From positions 310,001 through 374,000 of the forward strand of contig NZ_RYYV01000004.1 in the NCBI RefSeq assembly GCF_003977665.1: a DNA stretch of 64,000 nucleotides. Reading direction: 5' to 3'. This document shows, one piece after another, positions 1 to 10,000 of this stretch (its first letter is position 1; every line of letters starts with the position of its first letter). Under the pieces are notes generated by a model. It was given only the letters and a program-made list of their open reading frames with translations. It had not been told where the DNA came from and did not search any database. This DNA is from Dyella choica (GTDB lineage Bacteria; Pseudomonadota; Gammaproteobacteria; Xanthomonadales; Rhodanobacteraceae). The translations under genes were made by a program, and so were the position numbers.

Positions 1-3000
1 TGGTGGCGATATTGCTGCTCAGCGTAACCCCGCTGTTGCCATGCGCTGTCAGCGAAGCCAACTCTGTTAGGCCGCCCACCGTGCCGTTGAAGCTGATCGA
101 GCTGCTCGAACTTGTGACACCGAGGTTGTAATTGCCATCCACAGTGGAACCGAACGTGATCGCTCCACCCGATCCAGTGCTGTTGAGCGTGCTGTTGCCT
201 GACAGCGTCACGGCGCCCGTGTAGGTTTGCGTTCCGCTACTGGTGACGGCACCGGCCAGCTGCGTCGTGCCGCTGACCGACAAACTGGTAAGCGCCGACG
301 AGGTGCCTGCCAGGCTGGCATTGCCGGTAACGGTCAGTGAACGACCGCTGCCGCCGCTGACACCCGCATTCAAGTTGACCATACTGCCCTGGAGTGTGGT
401 CGCATGGCCCAGCGCTACCAGACTGTTGTAGGTCTGGCTGCCCGTGGTGGTGATGCTATGGACGTTGCCGTTCAGCGTAATACCACCGGTGCCCACGGTG
501 AGCGAGGCCAGGTTGGCGGAAGCGCCGACGCTCTGTCCAAACTGGGTCGTGCCGGTGGTGCTGACGGTAAGGTTATGCCCGCCATTCACCGTGTTCTGAA
601 AGCTCACGCCACTACCACTGGTATCGGTCAGCGTGGCGTCCGCATCGAGCGTCACCGGGCCCTGGTAGATCTGCGTACCGCTTGAATTGATATTTTGGGT
701 GAGATGGATCGCGTTCGAACTGATCGCCGTGAAAGCCCCCCCTACCGACACCGAACCCAAAATCAACGGATTGCCGCCGTTGCTCAGAATCACATCGTTG
801 GCGCCGGTGTTGCTGATTCCAACGGTGCCGACGAAATTATTGCTGCTATTATTGAGGGTAATCGCGCCGGCTCCGCCATTGAGCGTTACCGCGCCAGCGC
901 CGGTCGTCTGCCCAATCGCGGTGGAGTTCGCCTGCGCGAGACCCGTGCCACTAAGGGCCAAGGTGCCGGTGCCCACCGATACATTGTCCAGAGTGAGCAG
1001 ATTGGCACCGTTGTTGACACTGACGTTGTTGGCGCCACTGTTGTTCAGCCCCACCGAGCCAGTGATGTCGTTGCTGGTGTTGGCAAGGGTAATGGAAGCC
1101 GCACCCGCGCTGAACGTTGCTGTTCCGGCACCTGCAGCCTGTGTGATCGACGTACCGACGGCCTGCGCAATGCCGGTGCCGCTAACTTGCAGTGCGCCCG
1201 CGCCTACATTGACATTACCAAGCAGCAGCGCATTGCTGCCGTTACTGAGCGTAACGTCATTACTACCGGTATTGCTCAGCGTCACGGGGCCGATAAAATC
1301 GTTACCGGCGTTGGCAAGCACAAGGGCGCCCGCACCCGCGTCGAACGATGCCCCCCCAGCACCTACGGCCTGCGTAATCGAGGTACCCGTGGCCTGTGTA
1401 ATGCCGGTACCGCTTACGGTCAGCGTACCGGTACCAACCGCAACGTTACCCAGTTGCAGCGCATTGACATTGTTGCTGAGCGCAACGTTGTTGTTGCCGC
1501 TGTTGCTCAACGCTATCGCGCCAATGAAATTATTGCCGGCATTGGTGGCTGAAATTGCGCCCGCTCCGGCCGAAAGCGAGGTGGTGCCGGCAATGGTCAG
1601 TGCCCCTAACGCATTGATGCCCGAACTGGCGATGACACTGAGGTTGCCGCTCGAAAAGCCACGAGTGGTATCGATGCCGGAGGTACTGTCGATGGAGAGG
1701 TTGTTAACCGCGTTTGCGGTCGAGTTTCCGATGAGAACGACGCCACCAGTGGTAGTGATACTTGAGCCCGCCGTAAGGTTGACGGCACCGTTCGTTTCAA
1801 TTTCTACACTACCGCCATTGGTGCTGATGCTTGCGCCATTCAATTGCACCACGCAAGCGGTGCTGGAGGCACAACTGCTGCCACGGCTATAAGTGGTACC
1901 CGCTGCCGGGCCGGCGTAATCGGCCCACATGGCGACACTCAACCCAAAGACGCCGTTGCTAGAAATATTGCTGTTGTCCAGGATGCTGCCAGCCGCTTCC
2001 AGATAGAGCACGCCTGCTCCGCTGGCTGTAATCGGCGCGGATACGTTGATGTCGCCATTCTGTGTACCACTGCTGCCGGTGAACACGAACACATTGGTGC
2101 CACCAGTCAACGCATTGTTGATCACGCTGTTGCCGATGACCGAAGAATTGCCGCTGGCGGTGTACGTGCTGCTACCGGAGGTAGTGATATTGCTGGTGGT
2201 CGAGCCGCTGTTGATCGTTACGTCATACGGGTCGAGCAGCCAGGTACCCGCCTTGCCGCGAACCGCCGACGCATCCACGCTGCCCTGTGCGTTCAGCCCA
2301 TAATGCGAGGACGTCTCGACCAGGCCGCCATTGCCGCCCAACGCACCACCATGCGCACTGATGCTGCCGTAGAAATTATTGACCTGGTTGCCCCACACGA
2401 CGACGGAACCGCCATTGCCGGTCTGTGTGGCATCGGCTTTCAACGCCGCGGTAGGCGCCACATAGGTGGCATTGGCGGTCTGCAGTCCTTCCCCACCTTG
2501 ATAGCCGCCGCCCACGCGAATGCTGCCGCCGCCCTGCGTGCCGGAGGCATCGATGTTGCCGGTCACACCCACATTCTGGTCCGACAGCACCTGTACGCTA
2601 CCGCCTTCAGCGCCGGAAACGTCGATGGTGCCACTGGTAACGGCGTTGCCGCCGCTGGCGATCAGCTGCACTTTGCCGCCGCGGGTGCTGATGCCACCTG
2701 CGCTGATCACGCCGGTGTTGTTCACCAGGTCGGTGAACAGATCCTTCGCCGCCGAAGCCTGCAGCACCACCGTGCCGCCATCTGCCTTCAGCGTGCCCTT
2801 GTTGGTGACCGCGGCCTCATCCGCATTCAGGCGCTTTTGCAGATCGCCGGTGACCTGCACATTGATCAGGCCGTCGCCGTCGAAATCCAGCACGGCACGA
2901 TCGGCGCCGTCCAGATTGATGTGGCCGTAGTTGGCGACGATCAGGCCGTCGTTGGAGACCTGCCCGCCGATCAGATTGACCGAGCCACCGCTGGCCGCCT

Positions 3001-3559
3001 CGATGGTGCCGTGATTGACGATGCCCGCACTGCCGCCGCGCGCATCCAGGTTGAAATGATTGGCAAGGAAATCGCTGGGCGTGAGATCCAGCGTGCTGGC
3101 CACCAGGCCGCCCACGTTCATCTGTGCGCTGCGGCCGAAGATGATGCCGTGCGTATTGATCAGGAAGACCTGGCCGTTGGCGTTGACGTGGCCGAAGATC
3201 TGGCTGGCGTTCTGGTCGAGAATGCGGTTGAGCGCCACCGAGGTGAACGAAGGCTGCTTGAATATGACCGAGGCGTTCGAACCGACGTTGAACGTCTGCC
3301 AGTTCAGCGCCAGCAGCTGTGAGTTCTGCACAACCGTGGTGTTGGCGCCGTTTTGCGCGATCGAACCGCTGCCGCCAACGATCGAACCGCCTGTGGGCGT
3401 GGCGTTCGCAGCCACGTGGCCGCCTGCCCATGCTTCGCCGCCACAAGCGAAAAGACCCAGCAGGGAAACCAGACTGGCCGGCAGCAACTTGCGTCGCAGG
3501 ACCGGCAATCCGTTCGAGTGGGATGACGTGTGCTGCTGTTTGCGAATGCTGTTGCTCAT
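1..3559 (-). CDS. TpsA-type filamentous haemagglutinin-like exoprotein (C-terminus outside window)
   Basis: Large exoprotein of a two-partner secretion system, expected to be exported through the TpsB pore encoded just upstream. The reading frame is open from the ATG at 3559 to the window edge (about 1,186 codons), so the C-terminus is missing. Residues 1-46 look like an extended signal peptide (LRRKLL, then a hydrophobic run ending GGEAWA). Residues 47-330 match the TPS secretion domain, including NRILDQNASQIFG and ANGQVFLINTHGIIFG; the usual NPNG motif reads NTHG (residues 135-138). The rest is Gly/Ser/Thr/Asn-rich beta-helix-type sequence with SGTQTYxGAVTL-like motifs and four 77-residue repeats. 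A strong AGGAGG site lies 6 nt before the ATG and overlaps the tpsB stop codon, so the two genes are one transcription unit. Adhesin, haemagglutinin or contact-toxin function cannot be decided without the C-terminus. Confidence 0.9.
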   Translation of the reverse strand, partial: MSNSIRKQQHTSSHSNGLPVLRRKLLPASLVSLLGLFACGGEAWAGGHVAANATPTGGSIVGGSGSIAQNGANTTVVQNSQLLALNWQTFNVGSNASVIFKQPSFTSVALNRILDQNASQIFGHVNANGQVFLINTHGIIFGRSAQMNVGGLVASTLDLTPSDFLANHFNLDARGGSAGIVNHGTIEAASGGSVNLIGGQVSNDGLIVANYGHINLDGADRAVLDFDGDGLINVQVTGDLQKRLNADEAAVTNKGTLKADGGTVVLQASAAKDLFTDLVNNTGVISAGGISTRGGKVQLIASGGNAVTSGTIDVSGAEGGSVQVLSDQNVGVTGNIDASGTQGGGSIRVGGGYQGGEGLQTANATYVAPTAALKADATQTGNGGSVVVWGNQVNNFYGSISAHGGALGGNGGLVETSSHYGLNAQGSVDASAVRGKAGTWLLDPYDVTINSGSTTSNITTSGSSTYTASGNSSVIGNSVINNALTGGTNVFVFTGSSGTQNGDINVSAPITASGAGVLYLEAAGSILDNSNISSNGVFGLSVAMWADYAGPAAGTTYSRGSSCASSTACVVQLNGASISTNGGSVEIETNGAVNLTAGSSITTTGGVVLIGNSTANAVNNLSIDSTSGIDTTRGFSSGNLSVIASSGINALGALTIAGTTSLSAGAGAISATNAGNNFIGAIALSNSGNNNVALSNNVNALQLGNVAVGTGTLTVSGTGITQATGTSITQAVGAGGASFDAGAGALVLANAGNDFIGPVTLSNTGSNDVTLSNGSNALLLGNVNVGAGALQVSGTGIAQAVGTSITQAAGAGTATFSAGAASITLANTSNDITGSVGLNNSGANNVSVNNGANLLTLDNVSVGTGTLALSGTGLAQANSTAIGQTTGAGAVTLNGGAGAITLNNSSNNFVGTVGISNTGANDVILSNGGNPLILGSVSVGGAFTAISSNAIHLTQNINSSGTQIYQGPVTLDADATLTDTSGSGVSFQNTVNGGHNLTVSTTGTTQFGQSVGASANLASLTVGTGGITLNGNVHSITTTGSQTYNSLVALGHATTLQGSMVNLNAGVSGGSGRSLTVTGNASLAGTSSALTSLSVSGTTQLAGAVTSSGTQTYTGAVTLSGNSTLNSTGSGGAITFGSTVDGNYNLGVTSSSSSISFNGTVGGLTELASLTAHGNSGVTLSSNIAT
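733..1570 (-). repeat. 231-bp tandem repeats inside tpsA (three full units plus one partial)
   Basis: On the minus strand, units begin at 1570, 1339, 1108 and 877, a spacing of exactly 231 bp (77 codons). Each unit starts with an AGAG-type tetrapeptide, followed by a LSNxGxN motif and an SGTGIxQA motif. The fourth copy is similar for about 48 residues and then diverges. The units differ at many positions, so the array is old but length-constrained. This fits a repeated beta-helix turn in the exoprotein. Confidence 0.85.
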
Positions 3560-3569
3560 GACTGCCTCC

Positions 3570-5630
3570 TTAGAACGTCAAGCCCATACGTCCGTATACG
3601 TGGTAACCGTGCCGGTCCGTTGCCTGCTGGCTGCCCAGCGGTATCGCGCCATCCAGATGAAACTCGAAATGGTGGAATTGCGGGATGCGGAAAATGAAGC
3701 CCATGCCGAAGCCGCTGAAGGTCAACGGCGGCGTGCTGCTGCTGTGATTTCCCCCTGCGTTGAAGCCACGGGCGTAGTCAAGGAAAGTTTCCAGCTCCAG
3801 CACTTCTCGCCAAGGCCGTGCGTAGAACGGCGACGGCTTGTTGCCGAACCCCGGCGCATCCACGTGGTATTCGAGTGAGGTGTAGTAGCCCCGATCGGTC
3901 AGGCCGTCGGCAATCGGATACGAACGTACGCTGTCCGGGCCGCCGATCACGAACTGTTCCATCGGCACCAGCGCATCCGGCGTCCATTGGCCATTCAGTT
4001 TGAAGTACAGGCGCTGCGATTGGGTCAGGAACTGCAGGCGCGTGTACGACACCTTCGCCAGGGTGAAATCATGCGCGTGGTTGGGGCTGACCAGATCCGG
4101 CTCATGCGACTGGTCCGCCAGCGACTTGCGCACGTTCACCTGCAACAAGTCCACGCCCTGGAGACGGCGGTCGGTGTGATTCATGGCATAGCCAAGATCC
4201 AGCACGTTGAACTTTTCGTCCGACAGCTGCATGCCCTGTGTGCTCAGCCTGGACTGTTCGCGCATCACATGCAGGCTGACCTGCATCTTCATGTCGTCAG
4301 TGTTGATGAACTTCCAGTCACTGCCGACGAAATGCGTAGTGGTCGGACCACGCACCTTCAATGCGCCAAACCCGTCTGAGCTGATCTGCAACTGGCTACG
4401 CGTAAAGCCAGCCGTCATGCCCAGCCCGGGCACGACCACCAGCGGCACGTTGTAGACCAGCGAACCGTAGGCGTTCTGGTTCGGATCAAGCGCGTAATCC
4501 ACGTTGGCGGACAGGCTGTCGCCAATGCCCAGCGGGCTGTTCCAGGTGACACCCGCCAGCGCGCGGTAACGGCCGGTAAGCGACGTGCCGTAATTGTCTG
4601 CGCCGGTGGTAAAGGTGAAGGGACTCTTCGCCTCGTGCGCCACCATGATCAGGTCGGTATCGCCGGTCTGCCGACCCGGCTGGAAGGTGGAGTTTACGGT
4701 CACACCAGGCAGATCGCGCACGTACAGCAACGCCGAATCCACCGTGCTGTTCTGCAACGGCTTGTTCTTCAATTGCTGCGCAGGCGCTGCGATGACATCG
4801 GCGTAATAGCGCTTGTTGCCCTTGACGACGATGCGCCCGACCTGGCCTTCCAGAATCTGGATCTGGATGAGCTGGTCATTGCCGATGGTCTGCGCCGGCA
4901 GGAAGGCATCGGCCACGATGAAGCCGGCCTTGCGGTAGCGCGCGGTGACCTTGTCGGCCACGCCCTGCATCTGGGCGAAACTCAGCATCACCGGCTGGTC
5001 GGCACTGCCGCCCAGCTTGCGATACTCCTCGTTGACCAGTGCATGGATGCTGTCATAGGTGATGCCCGCATCCGGATGATCTCCCACACCGTCGATGCGG
5101 AAGCCGCGCACGGCGATCTTCTGCCCGGCTGCGCCGCCGCTTTCGCGCTCCTTCACCGGTGGCACCACGCCTGCCGCGCTGGGCGCCGAGGCGAGCGCGG
5201 CGTTGCCGCTTTCGCTGCCCGATGCCGCCACCGCGCTGGCGGCCGCCTCGGCATTCTGAGGAGCGGCCTTCGCCCCTCCTCCAAAGCTGTAAGCGGCGAA
5301 CTGATCGGCCAGATAGGCGTGCGCCTGCGGGTAACCGGCCTTGTGCAAAGCCGCGGTAATCCGTTGAGCGAGCGCCTGCAGCTGCGCGTGGTCCAGCGCA
5401 CCTGTCCCCGCTGCCTTCTGGTATTCCCCGTCGATGATCTTCTGGATCTCCGGCGCCGACGCCGGTACCCCGCTAATCAGGATCTGGCCCGGCTGGGGCG
5501 CACTGCCTTGCCCCCATGCCGAACTGCTACCCAATGCCAAAGCCAATGCTGCTGCCATGCATGCAATCCGCACGATACTTGTCCTCTGAATCGAAACGCG
5601 GTGGTGCTTGTGGGTGGGGGAGCGCCCCAT
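3570..5630 (-). CDS. TpsB-type outer-membrane transporter (ShlB/FhaC/HecB family)
   Basis: 686-residue outer-membrane pore predicted to secrete the adjacent TpsA exoprotein (type Vb secretion). The ATG at 5630 is chosen over upstream in-frame starts because AAGGGGAG lies just before it and a signal peptide follows at once (basic N-terminus, hydrophobic run to GSSSAWG near residue 40). An Ala/Gly/Ser-rich periplasmic linker precedes POTRA-like segments (GFRIDGVGDH; then the EGQVGRIVVKGNKRY region), and the C-terminal ~400 residues have the alternating pattern of a 16-strand barrel ending in YGRMGLTF, with a terminal Phe typical of barrel proteins. The stop codon overlaps the tpsA ribosome-binding site. 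Length and order match known FhaC/ShlB proteins; the gene looks intact. Confidence 0.92.
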   Translation of the reverse strand: MGRSPTHKHHRVSIQRTSIVRIACMAAALALALGSSSAWGQGSAPQPGQILISGVPASAPEIQKIIDGEYQKAAGTGALDHAQLQALAQRITAALHKAGYPQAHAYLADQFAAYSFGGGAKAAPQNAEAAASAVAASGSESGNAALASAPSAAGVVPPVKERESGGAAGQKIAVRGFRIDGVGDHPDAGITYDSIHALVNEEYRKLGGSADQPVMLSFAQMQGVADKVTARYRKAGFIVADAFLPAQTIGNDQLIQIQILEGQVGRIVVKGNKRYYADVIAAPAQQLKNKPLQNSTVDSALLYVRDLPGVTVNSTFQPGRQTGDTDLIMVAHEAKSPFTFTTGADNYGTSLTGRYRALAGVTWNSPLGIGDSLSANVDYALDPNQNAYGSLVYNVPLVVVPGLGMTAGFTRSQLQISSDGFGALKVRGPTTTHFVGSDWKFINTDDMKMQVSLHVMREQSRLSTQGMQLSDEKFNVLDLGYAMNHTDRRLQGVDLLQVNVRKSLADQSHEPDLVSPNHAHDFTLAKVSYTRLQFLTQSQRLYFKLNGQWTPDALVPMEQFVIGGPDSVRSYPIADGLTDRGYYTSLEYHVDAPGFGNKPSPFYARPWREVLELETFLDYARGFNAGGNHSSSTPPLTFSGFGMGFIFRIPQFHHFEFHLDGAIPLGSQQATDRHGYHVYGRMGLTF

Positions 5631-6031
5631 GCGCTCCCCTTGGATCAAATGCGATAACTGAAAACCCATGTGCCGGACGCAGGTTGCTGCGGCTGCGCCC
5701 GGCATCAACTACTGACTCGAACCCGACCGACCATCACCTCGACCAAGACCGGGCTCCGATACAAACGCGCCCCGCGAAGCTCACGACATCGACGCTCCGC
5801 CGCGTATTAAACCGGCCCTGGGCTTCGCCGAGATGACATGCGAGGCTCAAATTCGAAACATTGATTCCCCTGCCACGTCTCGCCCGAACATCGGGGGGCG
5901 CGGCTGGAACGCCTATCATGCCTCTACTCGATACCGCGTTCCAAGTCGCAAATTTAGATCTGGACCGCGTTTGCGGCATTACTCTTGCTTTATCCGGTCG
6001 TTCCTGCCGCGGGCCACTCGCCGGTGAAAGA
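5631..6031. other. 401-bp intergenic region upstream of tpsB
   Basis: No convincing coding frame on either strand. It should hold the promoter of tpsB-tpsA and the 3' end of the STY0301-like transcript. I see no clear sigma-70 or sigma-54 promoter pair and no strong terminator. Confidence 0.5.
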
Positions 6032-6439
6032 CTACTGGCAGCGCGCTGCAATCAAACTGGATTGCGCCCCCTTATGTGCAGAACCGTAAAGCGCCTCGCA
6101 ACGGGTAACTCCCTGCTTCAGCGGTTTTGCTACAAACAATGAAGTGCCGGTGTAGAAGCACGCCGCCCACATTTTTTCGGTGGCGTCGAATTTCCACACG
6201 TCTTTTGCGCGGCCCTGCTGGTCTGTAGATTCCGGTACCAAAGATTCCTGATCGGCCGGATTTCCGCGGAAAAGCCCGATATGATCGAGTACGTGCGGCT
6301 CCGGTGATTCGGCAAGTTGCCATCCCGACGGCGCGGACGCAGTGCTTTTCACGTCAAGCGATACGGGACATTCCACTATTTGTTCGGCGCCTTGAACCAG
6401 GGCCGGAACCAGCAAAATGAGCACCCACAAAAATTTCAT
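6032..6439 (-). CDS. STY0301-like secreted protein
   Basis: 135-residue periplasmic protein with a short signal peptide (MKFLWVLILLVPALVQGA). The mature part follows the pattern of the STY0301 family: a VECPVSLDV start, a PSGWQL motif, a central GLFRGNPADQESLVPE segment, a WKFD strand, MWAACFYTGTS, and a final Cys-containing strand near RCEALYG. AGGGG lies 6 nt upstream of the ATG. It sits at the far 3' end of the T6SS locus, about 280 bp after the ppkA-linked small gene. STY0301 proteins have no firmly known function; position and periplasmic targeting would fit an orphan immunity protein or cell-wall hydrolase inhibitor, but that is inference. Confidence 0.75.
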   Translation of the reverse strand: MKFLWVLILLVPALVQGAEQIVECPVSLDVKSTASAPSGWQLAESPEPHVLDHIGLFRGNPADQESLVPESTDQQGRAKDVWKFDATEKMWAACFYTGTSLFVAKPLKQGVTRCEALYGSAHKGAQSSLIAARCQ

Positions 6440-6719
6440 CGCCTACCCCTTGGCAAACAGCCCAGGCGCGCAACCCGTGCGTCGTAGTGAACTCGCACTG
6501 GGCCATAGCGCTGGCACCGAACAGACATTCCTTTCCTAAAGTGTGGCAGTCCGGGCATGCTTACGCAATACATCGGCGCGCGACAGCGCCCATCTTTGGC
6601 ATACACTGCAGACGACGGCTATGGGCATTCGCACGAATACCCTTCCATCTGGGAGACCGGAGGAACCATCTCAGCATCAAGCAGCTTTGCTTGAAGCCAT
6701 TGCCACCCCAGCGTCTCGC

Positions 6720-7043
6720 TCAAGTTGCCCTCGACAGCCAGTACCACAGACCGGCACATAGCAGGACCGCGGCCATCGCGATGACCAACGCCCACTTCCA
6801 CACCATACGGCGCGACAACAACGCGTCGCGCAACACGTTGTCACCAGCCAACGACACCGCTGCCTGCGGTGGCGGCACCGACCGCACGATGGCATTGCGC
6901 GCCGTAACCACATGGCTATCGCGCAAGGCACCTAGCAAGTGGCGCCGGCGGGAGCGGTATTCCTCGCGCGTGAGCCGACCCAGCCGATGGGCTTCGTCGA
7001 GCGCGCGCAGGCTATGGTTGACGTGCCGTTCCCGTTCGCTCAT
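6720..7043 (-). CDS. Small membrane-anchored protein coupled to ppkA
   Basis: 107 residues. The N-terminal ~45 residues are charged and helical (LRALDEAHRLGRLTREEYRSRR), resembling a SHOCT-like short oligomerisation domain; one membrane span lies near the C-terminus (about residues 84-104, KWALVIAMAAVLLCAGLWYW). The start codon overlaps the ppkA stop in an ATGA arrangement, which implies translational coupling. The context suggests an accessory of the T6SS phosphorylation pathway or an assembly factor for the PpkA membrane kinase. I do not recognise a named family with certainty. Confidence 0.75.
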   Translation of the reverse strand: MSERERHVNHSLRALDEAHRLGRLTREEYRSRRRHLLGALRDSHVVTARNAIVRSVPPPQAAVSLAGDNVLRDALLSRRMVWKWALVIAMAAVLLCAGLWYWLSRAT

Positions 7044-10000
7044 TTCAGTTCTCTCAACACGCGGAAACCCACGTCTTTTTGTGCGGCACCGGTATCGTCG
7101 CGGTGGCTGTTCACCGTGCAATCGGACCAGTAACTGGTGTAGCTGCCGCCGCGCACGCTCACGCCACCACCATTGGTGACCCATTCCCACACGTTGCCGG
7201 TCATATTCACCAAACCCCACGGATTGGCTTCGCGCCCGCGTGCGGAAATAGGTGCCCCGCTGTTGTCGTCGCCATTGCCGGCCGTGGGCGGGATGCAGTT
7301 GCTGTCTGAAGCTTGTGACCAGCTGCCGCCGCCTTTGGCTGCATGGGTCCACTCCGCATCCGTGGGCAATCGATAGACGTAGCCGCCGCTGGCCGAGGAC
7401 AGCCACGCCACATAGGCCTTGGCCTGGGCCAGACTGATGTTGGCGACGGGCAAGCCGCCGGAATCCGGATCGTCCCCTGACTTGGCCGAGCATTGCCCGG
7501 TGGCGCTGCAGTAGCGGTTGAATTCCGCCACGGTGATTTCCGCGCGTGACATGGCATACGGTTTGCCGCCGGAGATGCCAGGTATGACCACCAGCGTAGG
7601 ACCGCGATGCTGGCCGAGCGCGTCAAAGCAGGCCTTGCCCTTGCCGATCAGGTCGGCTTGGTTGCAGGGGTCGCTGCTGGGTCCGGCAGGTGCCGTCGGT
7701 GTGGTGATATTGGCCGATGCAAGGGCGCCAGTGGCGGCAGGCGCGGCCTTGCCGCTGGTCGCCGTTTTGGTAGCGGACGTACCCGGGATCGCGGCGGGTT
7801 GATTGGCGGCACCGGCTTGGGTGGGGTTATTGGGGGAAGATGTCGCCGCAGGCGCCGTTGCAGCGGCTTCGCTCGGCTTCATGCCGTCGAGCAGATCAGA
7901 CAGCGTGCCTTGCAGCTGGCCGTGTTGTTTCAAATCGGATTCCAGTTGCTTGAAGCCATCCGGATCGGCCCTGCGCGCATCGGCAAGCTGCTTCTGCATG
8001 CGCTCGAAGTCGGTGCTGCTTACCGGCTTACCGCGTGCATTCATCACTGCGGCGAGCAAGTCGTAACGCGATTTCGCGTTGCGCAGCTCAGCCCGATTGC
8101 CAAGCGACTTGATGGCCTTGGCCAGCAATTCGGATCCACCCTGATAACGGCCCCGCTGCACAGCTGTATCAGCTTGGGCGAGATAGGCGCCGGCCAGCAG
8201 CTGCGGCCCGTCCTGGGTAAGGAACGGGTTGTCCGGCTGCAAGCTGCGAATGCGCGCCAGCGATTCTTCCGCCTTGCCGATGTCGTTGGCGGCGGTGGCA
8301 CGCTTGACCGACTCGATGCGCGACGTGACTTCGGCAGCGATGCTTTCCTGGTTGAGCTGCGCCTCCTGCTGTTGCAACAGGGTATCGAGGCGGCTGCGCT
8401 GAGCACGCAATGCGTTGGACTGCGGCTCATATTGCAAACCGAGGTTGACCAGGTTGCTGGCCTGCTGCCATTGCAGCGGGTCGGTCTGCTGTCCGGCTTG
8501 GGTGGCAATGGCATTGGCCAGATCGTCCACCAGCTTGCGTGTGTCGGGCGAGCTGTCGTTATGCAGCGTGCTCATTGCATTGGCGACTTGCTGCTGCCAA
8601 TCCGTGCTCATCAGCGGCTGGGCGATCAGCGCAGCGAGCGTCTTGCGCGCTTGCGGCAGGTTGGCCGGAGCGGCGGTCTGCCCTGGCGCCGTCGTTGCAA
8701 GCGTTCCGTTGAGCGCAGTGAGCTGCGTTTCACGCTGTTTCAAGCGGGCCGAATCGGGAAACAGGCGTGTCGCCAGTGCGAGATCGGACTTTGCTTCGTC
8801 CGTGTGGTTGGCGCTCAGGGCATGACCGATGGCAATGTCGTATTTCAGTTCGAGCTCGGCATTCTTCAACAGTGCGCTATGCGGATCGATGGCACGGATC
8901 TGCGCCAGGGTTTCCACCGCGTTATTGGGCTGGTTCTCGAAAATCGCGCCGGCATCGATGCGCTGGGTCAGCTGGGTATCGAGCGTGTTGAGCAGGTCGT
9001 TCTTCTGCTGTTCGATTGCGCTGCGCTTCGCGTCTAGGGTCGGCGAATACAGCTTGAGCTGGTCGCGAAACTGGAAGACGTGCTGCGTGGCGGCGTAGTC
9101 GTAGTGGTTCTGCGCCGGATCCCAGTAAGTGCCGATGCGGCTGAGCAGGTAATTCTGGATCGTATCGCCCTGGTCGAGCACGAGGCGCTTGCGTTCGTCA
9201 TCGCCCAGCGTGTTCAAGGCTAGCGCGGCCTGGTCTTCGTTGGCGTAACGGTCCGCTGCCGCGGGAGCAAAGCGCGCAACGATTTGATCGATCTGGCGGG
9301 CATGCAGGTAATGGTTCAGGCCCCAGCCTGCCCCCGCCAATAGCACCAGCGCACCGCCACCATAGGCCAGTTGCGGGCCGATGCGTTCGCGCAGGCTGAT
9401 TTCGCGCATGCCCTCGACCAGCTCGGCAGCGGATTTCAGGCGCCGTTCGCCATGGAACGCGACCGCATCGCACAGCGTCTTGTATTGGCGCTTGGTCAGG
9501 CCCGGTACCGGAGGAGGCTTGCGGCCTTCGCGCTGCGCCACCTCCGCACTGTCCTTGTCGAACGGATGTTTGCCCGTCAGCAGTTCGAAGGCCACACAAC
9601 CCAGCGCGTAGATATCGTCGCTTGGCGTGGGTTCCTTGCCCTGGATCATTTCCAGGCTGGCATAGGCCGGCGTGAGCGCGCCGAGCGTGCCGGCGTCGAA
9701 CAAGGTCTGTTCGCCCGACGCATCGCCGGCATGCTTGCCTGCGCGTGCGATACCAAAATCGAACACCTTAGGGCTGCCGTCGCGCGTGACCATGACATTG
9801 CCGGGCTTGAAATCCGAGTGCACAACGCCGGCACTGTGCGCGCGTTTGAGCGCGGAGGCCATGCCCTCGATCAGCCCACGTGCCTCGGACAGCGGCATGC
9901 CGTTGAAGCGTTCACGGATCAGGGCCTTGAGGTCTTGGCCGTCGACATACTCCATCGTCATGAAGACGATGGTCCCGTCCTTGTCGAAATCGAATACACG

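Noticed and set aside
733-1570. Regular repeats considered as a CRISPR array
   Set aside because: Units are 231 bp, diverged, in frame and translated; there are no short identical repeats with unique spacers, and no cas genes.
687-3322. Long plus-strand frames opposite tpsA
   Set aside because: They are antisense to an exoprotein with signal peptide and TPS domain; their low-complexity Pro/Leu/Val or Ala/Gly/His-rich products are mirror images of the Gly/Thr/Asn-rich real frame.
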